From Enoplolaimus lenunculus (taxonomy: Eukaryota > Nematoda > Enoplea > Enoplida > Thoracostomopsidae), in assembly GCA_030248215.1 (NCBI GenBank), contig JASANG010000988.1, positions 45,440-109,439 of the forward strand: 64,000 bases of DNA, written 5' to 3'. The position numbers and the translations under genes are program-made. Below the pieces are notes generated by a model. The model worked only from the letters and a program-made list of their open reading frames with translations, was not told the DNA's origin and ran no database searches. Of the stretch, positions 45,768 to 57,347 are shown piece by piece (positions within the stretch are counted from its first letter, which is position 1; each line of letters starts with the position of its first letter).

Positions 45768-46410
45768 TGCGGGGTTCACGTTATAACCGGGGCAGCTTGG
45801 ACACGTTTTGTCCCTATTAGACTATTGGGTCACATTTTGTCTGCTTGTAGACCCCATATCGTATTCAAAAATTCGTATTTGTCTGCGAATATCATGTGTA
45901 GGTCACCTTTTGTCCTTCAATATCATATGATATTCGAGGTTTGTCTGCGAATATCATATGATATATTTTCAAATGTCTGCATAGTTGAGGTAACATACCC
46001 AAATTGCCCTGTTGAATATCATATGATACTAGACTTTGAAATTTGAATTTTTGAATTATGAAGCTGTGGTTTTAAGCGATTTTGTGCCGGAAACGATTTG
46101 CAGGCATGTATTTGGTATTTAAAGCACGTTTGCGCGTCTGCCGTCCAACTTTTTATTCATTTTTAGTACCCAAAGGTTACAATGTCCCGCTGAATATCAT
46201 ATGATAGTCGTTGAAATGTTGGAATATCATATGATATTCGCATAAATGTCCGACAGTGTCACGTGACATACCGCCCCTTGTGCACATTGATCATTTGAGA
46301 GAGGTGATTTGTAAGCTAATGTCATATGACATTCGAGTTTTGTCTGTTCACCCAATATAAGTGCCCAAATTTTAACGTTGACGTCGAATCAACATGGGAC
46401 AAACCGTGAC
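45768..46410 (+). mobile_element. Palindrome-rich inverted-repeat element, copy 1 (right end lost)
   Basis: The left end TGCGGGGTTCACGTTATAAC matches the ends of 56468-57148. The interior contains about seven versions of the palindrome AATATCATATGATATT between 45885 and 46330. The right side ends near 46400 with the inverse of internal sequence ('ttgacgtcgaatcaac') but not the terminal repeat. Confidence 0.7.
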
Positions 46411-46599
46411 CCATATACACGGGTATTTAAAAAATCAAAGGCAAAGATATGCCAATGGCGTATAGACACCGTCCAAACAACAAAGTGTTTTAGCGCATCA
46501 AAACAATAATCCCTTTAAACATCCAAAAAACATTTCGCAAATTTTATATTCAGTGTCTACCTACTAAAGCTTGTTTATCAACAGAATGGCAAAATGCCC

Positions 46600-46810
46600 A
46601 AAAACAGCTTATATTTATTTATATTTCATTTATGTATTTATTCATTTTTATATATTTTATTTTATGTATGTATCTATTTATTTATTATTTATATATGTAT
46701 ATATTTATTTATATATTTTGTTTATGTATTTATTTATTGATTTAATTTATGTATTTATTTATTATATCTATATATTTATGTATTTATTATATTTATGTGT
46801 TTATTTATGC
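46600..46810 (+). repeat. (TATT)n-type microsatellite
   Basis: Tetranucleotide TTTA/TATT run with interspersed 'tatgtat'. The apparent Tyr/Ile/Phe-rich frame through it is an artefact. Confidence 0.9.
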
Positions 46811-47043
46811 AGATGCTAAACAAATGTAGGAACAAAGCATATATATGTTAAGAAACTATTATCATTTTCACGCTAAGCCCTCAAAACTGTTGTATCGACA
46901 TAGCTAAAAAACAAGTTAAAGCTATCGTGCCTATAAAGCGAAAGTCTTTTTGCAAGGATGATTGTAGCGAAAATTTGTGCGAAATGCGACATTTCAACGT
47001 TTTGAAATGCAATTTTTTCAAGAGATTTTCCACACAAATCCTA

Positions 47044-47239
47044 CACTGCAGAAAATGGGGAGTCAAATTGACTCTTTGGGAAATAGGCTTTTCTTGACTA
47101 CGCAAACGGAGTCAAATTCGATTCATGGAGTGATTCAGTGAATCGAATTTGACTCTCGCGGAGTCGAATTTGTCTCAGGTGTAGTCAGAAAAAGCCTATT
47201 TCCCAGAGAGTCAATTTGACTCCTCATTTTTTTACAGTG
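47044..47239. mobile_element. Perfect-palindrome-like miniature element with TA target
   Basis: Two ~60-bp arms, 'cactgcagaaaatgggga' at the left and 'ttttttacagtg' at the right. They also pair through 'gggaaataggctttt' and 'aaaagcctatttccc'. Flanked by TA on both sides. Its 'gagtcaaattgactc' motifs are themselves palindromic. It is a 196-bp non-coding Tc1/mariner-type miniature element. Confidence 0.8.
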
Positions 47240-47895
47240 TACCGTTGCATAAAAAAAGGCCATATCTATATATTAAAGCTTGAATGCCCCACATACGTAT
47301 TTTGGACAACTTCCCAGCATTACTTTGTTTACAATTTCTTAGGAAATACACGTGATTGTTTTTTGTTCCCTGAACAGAAAATTTGCATGAAAATTTTTGT
47401 GCTTCCACTTAACTTTGCGCATTGCGCAAGGCTGGCACACAAGTTTGAGCTTATATCCGCCTAAAAATAACCCACGTGAGAATTGTTGACGTTTGCTTAT
47501 ATAAAATCTTGGTCGTCTTTGGGTTTGGTGCTGATGGGTCCGTCTGACGAGAGAAACAACAATTTCAGCGAAGAATAAAAACGATAGGGCCTTTGTGTAG
47601 GTTAACCGACATTCGTTGTCGAATTTTCAACAGAACGTGTTAGATTGGCGGGAACTGAACAACATCAGCTATATTTTCTAAGGTTTGGTTTTAAATATCA
47701 CAAGTTTAAAGTTTTTCCTGGAATATGAGATATTGGAATATTCAGCAGGCTAAGATTGGCTGGCGATTTGGCTGAGGAAAATCCGAAGTGTAAAAGTAGG
47801 TTTGGTTTAGAAAATGGGAAAAGTGGAAAATTCGAAAACCCAGGTTTTTCCGTTTTTTGTATGGAACGATTGAATGGCAGGTTTAAAACTTAAAA

Positions 47896-47946
47896 CACTG
47901 CAATGCAAAAATGGTGAGTCAATTTGACTCATTATTTTTTACAGTG
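47896..47946. mobile_element. 51-bp mini-copy of the same palindromic element
   Basis: Runs from 'cactgcaatgcaaaaatgg' to 'ttttttacagtg' around a central 'gagtcaatttgactc'. It contains only the terminal parts of the 196-bp element 650 bases upstream. Confidence 0.7.
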
Positions 47947-48234
47947 TGGGTTATTCTTAGTTCGGTAATATATGGTAGAAAGTGTAATTTGTAACGTTCT
48001 GGTATGCGAACCGTATTATGCGGGGAGCTTGGGGAGGCTTTTGAATTTTTCAATGTCAAACGTTTCGAAAAAAATCACCACGCTTCAGATTTTCCCTACC
48101 AGACGGGGAAACGTATGCGCTGAATATCAAAAAATTTTGCTCAAACAAGGAATTGCTTTGCGTGGGGGTTTGGGGGTCGACAGCCCCTTAAAAATAGCAA
48201 TAAGAATGTTTTTGTGTCTAGTGTTCCATACATG

Positions 48235-48465
48235 GTCCCGATTCACGCTGTTCAGTGTCCCAACCGACCCAGCAAAAATATAGGTTTGAAGCTGTCCCGG
48301 CTGTCCCGACCGACCCAACAAAACATTGGGTCGAAGATGGATGTCCCGGCCGACGAAGCAAAAACACGGGCTCGAAACTGTCCCGGCTGTTCCGACCGGC
48401 CCAGAACAAATAGGTTTGTAACTGTGTTGACTAACCCAGCAAAAACATTTCACTTTGGATTTATT
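48235..48465. repeat. 'gggacagc' family minisatellite, second locus
   Basis: About four or five 45-50-bp units containing 'gacccagcaaaaacatagg' and 'gctgtcccggctgtcccgac', the reverse complement of the array at 20.9-21.2 kb. Confidence 0.65.
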
Positions 48466-49066
48466 GCTGTTCTGTTGGTAAATGGGGCGCCCCTTAGAGT
48501 AAACAAAGGCCAGTGTCAAAATGAATTGTGGGTCTGTCATTCCTAATTTCGCAAACGCTATGATGTTTGTTTTAATAACTAGGCTAGTCGCTACTCATTT
48601 ATATTATTTGTACGCTTAGCGAAGATCGCATTGGCGGTTTTGCTGTGATATCTGCTGTTCGTTGAGCTACACCAGCGAAAGTGTTGATATTTGTGTTTAT
48701 TTTCATTTTGACTGTAACACAAAAATGTTTAGTAAATGCTTGTAAGTAATTGTAATTAATGTAGTGTACGTGGTACACCGATTCTGCTTGTTGCAAACAT
48801 AGCTTCAGCAAGGTTTACTATTTCCAGCAAGCTTTACTATTTCTTTGTACAGGAATAGGCAATTTTTGTAGTTTACCGTAGTGTTCAGTGAAGTTAAAAT
48901 TGAGCTTGTTTGATATTTGGAGTTACCGCACACCTTATAGTTTGTATATAGATATCCTTTATTTTATACTTCATATTGTAAACAAATCTAGCAACGCGCA
49001 TATATTTTTGTAGCCGTCACTGTATATTCGAGTTCGAGACAAAAACCGCCAACAAAGTAGAAAGTG

Positions 49067-52000
49067 ATGGACGTAGGTTTATATTCGCTTATGTCTTCTT
49101 TATATCGGAAATTCTGTTGTTATTTGCAATATTTGATTATTTTATTTATCAATCGTGGGATGTTTTTCTAGCGGAGGGGTTGTCCGAGCTCAAAATACTG
49201 TGGAAACTTGAATTTTGCCTGGTTAAGTAGACATCTATATATTTGCTTATTTCCAGCCGAGTTAATGCTATGTATGACGTGTTATAACTAGTGTTTTATA
49301 TTGATATACCATGTGTTTCTATTTAAATTAGAGGTATATATTTGTGTATGAGTAATTGATGGCGGTTAGGTTCAGGTTGAGCATGCAGCCGTTTATCGAT
49401 GTTGGAATTTCCCTTTGTCAGACATTGTCTCGTTGAAGCCTTTCATATAGGTGTTTTCAACTTTGACTCTTTTGTGCACTGCGTTTTGCTGATGCCCGAC
49501 TATAAGTAGACTGCACCTATGTTGGTTGAAATATTGTTTAGGGGCCATGGCTAGAGTATTGGCCAAAAATACCACCTTCCTATTCAATCCGGGTACCACC
49601 TCTCTATTCAATCCGGGCCCTGCAGATGTGAGAAATTGATAAACTGATGTGCTTGCTTGTTGCAGCCGATTACTCTGACGTAGGCCGCCTTTGTGTGTAC
49701 CATTTGTGCATATATATTCTTATACCTTCATATACGTATATATAGGTGTTTGTTTCAGCTTAGCAGTCTGAAAGTCGAGGTACTGAAAATACCTCTTGGT
49801 TTCATTCGAGTCGTTGAACTGGTAGGTAGATTAAAGCGTCTTCAATGATATATCTTTAACTTATGGTTTTTAGTACGGAAATTTGAAAATACATTTTGCA
49901 TTTTTTCCTACACGTATACTTTCCTTTTTAGCAGCAGGGTTAAAGTTTATATTTTATTTGTTCGTATAAAACGTGAAAGTGCAGACTAATACGTTCGATG
50001 TATTATGTTTTAAATTAAGAAGCATATAATCTCAGCTAGCAGCTAGCTAAGCTGCAGGTGTAGAGATTTCTAGAGGCCGTGTCGTGGTGGAATTTCTCAA
50101 ACCATGCAACGCCAAGGTGATAATGAGCCTATTTTATATAATGATTAGTAGCGATAATATACGTTTGCTGATTCACAAGCAGTTAACTTAAGGTGCAGAT
50201 ACGTACGTACAGCCGAACTCAACTCAACATAGTATTTAATGTTTTATTACAAAAATACTTTTTAGGCTATTTATTAAACAAATTAGCATACAGCTCAATG
50301 TGCACTTTATGTTCTAAAACAGTAACACGGCGTTGACAGCATGCTATGGTTATATATAGCCTTTCGTATTTGAAAATTTTTATGAAAAAATTCATTGACG
50401 GTGCCTGAGCTTCCAATCAGATAAACGAACATATTTACCTTTTGCGTTCGAGTGCGACAAACATAAGCACTTATGAGACCCCAGGTTTTGCAAGTAGGAG
50501 TTATCCTTGCTTGAGAATTATATCTCATTTCTATAAATGGGGTTAATAGCAGTGGTGTGTCTTTACTATAAACACGAACACATGATCTTTTGCGACAGAG
50601 CAGGCTTTTTTGACATTAAAACTAAATGTTTTGCTTGATCTATTTCGTGAGAAGCGTCATAAAATTTTCAAATTTTTTTGTAAAAAGTACATATATATTT
50701 GCATTAACATACTGTTCTGTCTGTTTAGCCTCTGGCCATTCTCGCGTTTGCTACTGCATCAGGCTATAATGGATGTCTGACGTATAAGTGTAATGAATCG
50801 GATAAAGCTCTTGAAACATGTTGGAGTTATCCTTATCAGTAAGTAATTATCATCAAGGATGGAAGTTTCGGTCTTGGCAATACTCTGTATTTGGCAGGTT
50901 TCCGTCTTGCTTTTTTTGAGTTTCGGTGGTTTGGAACCGACAAGATATTTTGAAAAAACGCAAAAAGCTATGAAAAACATAAAAAAACTAAAAACACATT
51001 AAATCTACGAAAAAAAGCTGTAAAAATTATTTTGAAAATTTTCATTTTTTTCGGTGATGACCAAACTTGACCGAGACCCAGACTTTTCGTGGCCAGCCTC
51101 GGTAGGCAATTCTAGATCTCGGTTTTTAACCGAGACCGCCCATCCTTGATTGTCACCAATTCAAAGTTTTTTACAAATAGTTAATTTTTCTTTTTAAGTC
51201 CGTCAGTCCAACAGGTTTATCAATTTAATTGCTGGTAAAAGCTCAATTTAAGATCTTTCGAAGTCAATATTCGCATTCGTGATCGTGCTGTAGTGGGCGT
51301 GTGGGTGTAATAGGTTTCAGTTATTGTTTTACTTTTACCGAGTGTTCATTTCCGTCAAAAATACGCATAGTAATGCTGTTGGTGGGCTGAATACGTAAAT
51401 ACGCAGTATATATTTCGGTTTTTAAGTTTTGTTGTCCCATTGTTATGCATTTTTTATTTAGGTTAGGCAGTTCGTTAATCAAGGTATGCGAGACTACTGC
51501 TATCACATCTTCAACTGCTACTGCTTCGTTGGTTTCTATTTCGCATGAAGTTCTTAGTGGACCGGCTGAATTTTTTGTTGCAGTTGGTATGTTTTTGTTA
51601 TTAAAAGTGTTTGAAGCAATAATTTATTATAAAATTGATTTCGACTATTTATGTCACATATGTAATCATACGCGTCTGTTATATTTTTGGAAATTAACGC
51701 ATAGCAAAGAAGAAAATATTTTAGGCAGAAAATTGACTTAGACATAGTTAGAGATGCTCGTTACTTTTGAGCGAAATATCACGCTGTCGAAACAGAAATA
51801 AGCGTTTATAAATTAGCTACGAATGTGCGTAATGGAATCTAGTTTTTGGAAAATCACTTCGTTAATAATGGCTCAAAAAACTGAGCAGTAGAGTTTTGTT
51901 CTCAGTTTCAGTTTGCTTGGCACATCTTTATTTCGACCTCCAGTCTGATAGAGTTGTTTTCGGTGATTGGGACTTGTTGCTAATCCGTAGAGAATGGCAG

Positions 52001-53650
52001 GCTGAATCAAATAGCAGTGTAGATCATTGCTTTCACTCTTGTTGGACTTGGGATCCTGTTGGCACATCAGCCCAAACCCAACCATCTTCCTCCAGTTGTT
52101 CCATTCCGACTCGATTCTTCGACTGATCTTCGTCGCCATTCCTGCATTCGTTGTAATGTGCTTCTCAATAATGAAAGCAACCTGTTGGCCACTGACAGTT
52201 GGCATTGGATATCTTTTCTTAGCAACAGATTTCGAAACCAAGGAAGAGTTATTTTTCGCCGAATCGTAGCTACTCGGTAGGCTTTACCGTTTTTTGTACG
52301 ACACGTTTACAAGTCTTATTGATCAATTGATGTTGCAGGTGTCCTTGCGTTTCTCTACATCCTTGCCGTGTTGTGCCTTTATTTGTTTTTGTTACCCAAA
52401 TATGAAAATGATACGCGATTACCAATTGCGGTGAGTAGTTGTTTTTAACAGTGAAGTATATAGAGTAGGTGTTTATGTGTATGGCACAGATTTCATATTT
52501 CCAGTCATGGAACTGATTGATAGATTACGTGAGCCACATGTCATTTTAATTCAATGCATTATATGTAATTTTCTGTAGCGATTTCAGAAGTGTAACTACT
52601 GACTAAGTTTTCATTTTGCTGCAGGATTTACTTGTCACCGCTGCGTTTACGTTGCTTTGGTTTATATCGTCGTGTGTTTGGGCGAATGCAGTTATTCGAA
52701 TGAAGGTTAGTGGTTTAACATTATTTCGCGCGTTTAGTTTATTTTATGAGGAAAATTGCGTTTACGGGCGCCAAAAGCTGTGTATTTGTACATAATATTT
52801 AATACTAATAAAAAACAACCCAACCAGTGTTCGTTTTCTAATGAGTTTAGATTTATGGTTTCAAAGACTGAATTTTTAGTGGATGGATTCAGAATAAACT
52901 AGAACTTGAAAGTAGTTCTTTGTGGCATATTAGAAAAGGTGTAGAGTGGATTTTCACAGTTAGAAATAAAACTAAAAGCAACCAAGCTCAAGAAATTGAA
53001 ATATGGCAACTTAGTTGATGTGTGTTTAATGTTTTGTCTTGTTTTCAGAAAGTCAATTCTTTGTGGTGTAAATTGCTTTTGAACTGTTTTGTTATAGTCT
53101 GCACTGTCGCCCACGCACGTTAATGAAGTCATGAAATGTCAGCCGGATCAACAATGTATCGTTCATTCACCTAGCTTTGGAACACCGACTGTTTCAATTG
53201 TGAGTTCCACAGTGATTATTTAGCAGTTTTGTTTTAGAATTCGAATGCGTTTGATTTATTTTGAATCATTACATTAGAGTTAGAGACCACAGTCTTTGCA
53301 CTTTGGTTGAGCAGGGCAGAAGTCAAATATTGCGCAGCTGTAATATTGATACTCAATATGAACGTAAAAGTTAGGCAATGGTGTGTAAACAATAGTCATC
53401 GCCCCAGGTTGGTGACAAAAAAATGTCTGTTTATAGCCAGATGACTGCATTTGGTTGTGTTTTTCAGCTTATCGGTTTCCTGTGTTTTGTTGTTTGGCTC
53501 GGCAATTTGTGGTTTGTCTATAAAGAAACGGCATTTTTCCGACGTAGTGATCCACCGAATGTGTACGGCGCGTCAGGGGGTCCAGGAGCACATGGTGCTG
53601 GCACTCCTGGAATGGACGTTCCACGGTCTACTCAAGGCTCTTTGCCTTAA
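49067..53650 (+). CDS. Synaptophysin-family (MARVEL domain) vesicle membrane protein, 8 exons
   Basis: Exons: 49067-49072 (two codons, Met-Asp; the weakest call), 49759-49821, 50729-50838, 51462-51586, 52339-52430, 52625-52705, 53098-53199 and 53468-53650. All introns are GT-AG and phases agree throughout, giving about 253 residues, near the usual 250-310. Features in order: LKIPLGFIRVVEL before helix 1 (compare EPLGFVKVLQW in vertebrates), AILAFATASGYNG in helix 1, luminal loop with cysteines, GPAEFFVAVG into helix 2, LLPKYEND, helix 3 (LLVTAAFTLLWFISSCVWA), second luminal loop KCQPDQQC, helix 4 with VVWLGNLWFVYKETAFF, and a short Gly/Pro-rich cytosolic tail. The last block is nearly identical to synaptophysin's LGNLWFVFKET. 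Family members are four-pass proteins of synaptic and other small vesicles. This is the best-supported host gene in the window. AATAAA follows at 54104. Confidence 0.92.
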
Positions 53651-54103
53651 AAGAGATAATGCAGAAATGATGTTTTCGGGATTTGCAGCTCGAATTTGAC
53701 CGAGTTTTTGAAACCTTATATTTTTTGTAGATAACTAAATGTCGTTAATAGTTTTCAAGTGGTTATAGGGTGATTTGACTTTTTGGTTAGAAAATTTTTT
53801 GAAAACGTTCGGAATTTTACAATTTCTGGTTAATTTCTTCTGTTTAGTATTACCTTTATAGCTCAGGTAGTTAGAATAAACTTTCGTAAGCAACGAAAGC
53901 TGAAACAAACAACAGAAGTTTTTGAAATTAAAAACGTTTCAGTGAAATTGATTCTGCGCAGTTATTGTTCGATTTAAAGTGTCACGAGGTTCAGCCCAGT
54001 TTCATTGTGTGGTGATTTTTGCATCACCGAATATCGGCAGTGGTGTCAAACAGCTTGAAGTATGAGGATCGTGTAGTTGAACCATGAAAAGAAGCTGAGT
54101 TTC

Positions 54104-54109
54104 AATAAA
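54104..54109 (+). terminator. Poly(A) signal of the synaptophysin-family gene
   Basis: AATAAA in 'tttcaataaagtttt', 454 bases after the stop codon. Confidence 0.6.
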
Positions 54110-55555
54110 GTTTTATGCGTAAGTTTTTTATTTTTCTAACTGATCTACAACACCATATTATAATCACAAAACCTCAAAAACTTCTGTTCCTGCATCTTTC
54201 AATGTCCTGAACAGGAAGTACACTTTTGTAGGAATTCAGCCACGGAATAGGAATTCCGGTAAAGATGAACCTATTGTAAACTTACGGTTATAAACAGTGC
54301 AGCTTACGCCTGCAAAAAGTGAAATTAGTTGAACGAAACTATTTGTGCGGTTTTCGTTTGATTTTGTTTGTTTTTTGTTTCTTTGGAAGTATTGTCATTG
54401 CTTTGGCTTGGCCGTATGTTAACCCACGGTGTTGTTAGTTGAGCATTATTTATGCTTACGTATATTTACATTTTGTGTCTATGTATTTCAAAGTGTTCAG
54501 TTTTTTTTTATTTTTCAAAAAGTGCCACACAGTTGGGTAACATAGAACACGCGTATATTCCAAATCGACAGGTAGGTATTATAAGTGCATTCCCGAATTT
54601 TGTAGCTGTTCTGCAAAAATTAGCATTAAATTACATGCTAGTAAATTCGAACGGTTGTAGATCACAAAATATAATTGCAATGTGTATGCATAACAGCTTC
54701 TATACGGGACCGTACCCAGGGACAACCAGCCCAGTGGGCACTCAACTTTTTAGAGAAATTTTGGACGCCTACAAAATTGTGAATCTTGCTTGTAAATGGC
54801 AAATGAACACCCCAAAGTGCGCTTCCAATAATGTTCTGACGCTTCTAACACCGTTAAACTGGCGGGGCTGTGTGCGTGAACTAAGTTGTAAACAGTGTCA
54901 CGACCCACTTTTTACCCGGTGTCTGAGGTTAAACCAGTATTGATTTGCGTTGTCGCTCCAATGAATTGTACACATGAAAGCGCTTACTAGAAACAATAGA
55001 ATTTCAAACTTAACTAAGTAAAGCACAGCAGCACTTTTTAGTTTTCAACGCTCACTGACTACTAGCTTAGTTAATTGAAATTGTATATATAATTATTATT
55101 ATTATTATTAAATTGGTTTGTGCTTCGTGCCGTCCGTGGCCGTAAGCGGAATTCATAAACGATGCCACGTGGCTTTTTGAGGCGTCAAAACACATTAAAA
55201 TAGTCTAAAACTATAAACACTACCATATTAACTATGGTTTTAAAGGTTGCAAGATTTCGATAAAGTATCATTAAATTTTGAATTAAATATAATTTTATTT
55301 TGTGGATTTAACACGTGTTGTTCTGTGCTTCGCCGTTGTGTTGTAAACTTGCTATGAGTGAAGTGACACTGTTGTCTTCTGTTATTTTTTGTATTGGTTG
55401 CTTTGCTCTGTGTCCAAAATATCAAGCTTGGTGCCTTCATTTATGGCCATGGACCGTATTCTCAGTTTAACCGCTCGTCCATTAACTATAAATACTATTT
55501 GAAAGACAGGATGCAAGCTATTTTATAAATTGGTAATAAATATGGCCCATGTAAA
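54110..55555. other. Intergenic stretch downstream of the synaptophysin-family gene
   Basis: Contains a short ATT microsatellite (about 55087-55110). A 163-codon open frame (54452-54943) has no domain I recognise and no clear promoter or poly(A) context, so I do not call it a gene. Confidence 0.4.
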
Positions 55556-55559
55556 GATC

Positions 55560-55735
55560 AGGGTCGGAACGTTTTTCTGTGGGAATAGAAAAGAGTAAGG
55601 TTAAGTTTTAGACTAACTTTTTTTGCTTGGCTTAGGCGTAGACTTAGACTTAGGAATGTGCTCATTGTTACGTTTAGGCTTAGGCTTAGGAATATGCTTA
55701 TAATACTGTTCCGCCCCTGTTGTTTACAGTGACCA
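55560..55735. repeat. TTAGGC-like dispersed repeat
   Basis: Two hexamer clusters ('ggcttaggcgtagactta' and 'cgtttaggcttaggctta') flanked by 'ggaacgtttttctgtggga' on the left and 'actgttccgcccctgttgtt' on the right. This is the clearest copy of the composite element. Confidence 0.65.
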
Positions 55736-56294
55736 TAAATATTAACGTGGGAACTTTTACGATTTTTTGGCTTTGAAATTACATGACGCTTATTAATGTT
55801 AAACTTAGGCAGTTAAAGCAGTATGCTGGTAGTCAAAAATGTTGTGTAGTTAATAGTCGATCGCGATCTGTTTACCATTACATAAGTAATTGGAATTGCA
55901 CAATTCGTATTTTTTTAATAATTTCGCTGTCGAATACGGTTCATGATGGTTTTCAGTGTTTTTGATGTTTGTTCTTTCATGCTCTAAAATCTGCGCCAAT
56001 TTTTCTTTTTATTTATAATAAAATACGTTGTTTTTGTATAGGTATTCAAAATCTTTTGCATCCTAGTGCAACTTTAGGCTTAATATCCGATTTCTGCTCT
56101 GAATTCTAAATCAGAGTTTTCCAGTTTACATGGTTAGGAACGGTAAAGATATCGTCATTAATACTAACAGGTTAGTAAGTATTTAAGGTAACTTACAACG
56201 TTTTCTTTTTACGTTTTGAATAAATACAAAGGCCAAAGCCGTTTCAATCGTGCCCTCCTACCGTTAAATGTTACAATTGTTAGTAGTGTAAAAA

Positions 56295-57300
56295 GGCCGG
56301 TTTTGCGCCCCCCTCCTCCTCCCCCTCCTCAGAGGGGGGAAGTGGAGGGGGTTTAAACAACTCCCCCTCGCCCTCTTTAGAGGGGGAGGTGGAGGGGGTT
56401 TAAACAACTCCTTCTCCCCCTCTTTAGAGGGGGAGGTGGAGGGGGTTTAAACAACTCCCCCTCTTTATGCGGGGTTCACATTATAACTGGGGCAGCTTGG
56501 AACACGTTTTGTCCAAGTTGTTTCGACGTCAACATAAAATTTTGTGATCTGAACAGCGGTTATGTAGACAAAATGTGAATGTTACATGACGTTGACTTAC
56601 AAATCACTGAGCTCAAGCGATCATCGCATACATATAGCCATTTGTCATATGATACTATGAGACATTTACGCGAATATCATGTGATATTCCAAAATTCTAC
56701 TAAATATCATATGATATTATGCAGGACAATGGAATTTGAGCGCGCTAATAAAAAACAGTAAAAAGTCAGACAATGCAGCATTAAATGATTTGGAAAGTTA
56801 AATTAGCTTCTACGTTTCCGTTTCTCGCTGAATTTTTCTCAAAATATATTCCTAAAGTACAAATGATTCAAATTTCAAATCTTAGTATCATATGACATTC
56901 TACAGGACAATCAATCTAGTTTACCACAACTTTGCGGACATTTTCAAACATATCATATGATACTCGCAGACAATATTTGGAATATCATATGATATTGCAG
57001 TACAAACAGTAGATGTCGCATCAGGATAGCAGACAACTCAAATTTTTTGAATCTGATAGCGGATAAACGATCAGACAAAATGTTACCAGCTATAGTCATA
57101 GGTATAAAACATGTTCCAGGCTGCCCTAGTTATAACGTGAACCCCGCATTAGAAGGGGAGGTGGAGGGGGTTTACACAACTCCCCCTCCCCCTCTTTAGA
57201 GGGGGAGGTGGAGGTGGTTTACTCATCTCCCCTCCTACTCCGCTTTAGGTATGAGGATGGGGAGATTTGGGGGTTGAAATTTAGCTCCCCTCCCGTATGG
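56295..57300. repeat. C/G-rich ~55-bp minisatellite, interrupted by an insertion
   Basis: Units containing 'ccccctctttagagggggag' (a palindromic core) and 'gtggagggggtttaaacaac' repeat at 56295-56465 and resume at 57150-57300. The 56468-57148 element inserted between them, within a 'ctctttaga' site. Confidence 0.75.
56468..57148. mobile_element. Inverted-repeat element with TTA target duplication and AATATCATATGATATT palindromes
   Basis: About 40-bp terminal inverted repeats beginning TGCGGGGTTCAC and ending GTGAACCCCGCA, flanked by TTA on both sides (56465-56467, 57149-57151). A three-base TTA duplication is typical of PIF/Harbinger elements. The 681-bp interior has no transposase but carries six variants of the 16-bp palindrome AATATCATATGATATT. 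The insertion inside a repetitive array lets the target duplication be checked against neighbouring units. Confidence 0.8.
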
Positions 57301-57347
57301 GTCACAGTATGCTCATATAGCTTAAACACAAGCATGGTAATCTTACC

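Noticed and set aside
46571-46819. Tyr/Ile/Phe-rich open frame
   Set aside because: Translation of the TATT microsatellite, not a membrane protein.
54452-54943. 163-codon + strand open frame downstream of the synaptophysin-family gene
   Set aside because: No recognisable domain, promoter or poly(A) context, and AT-rich DNA gives such frames by chance.
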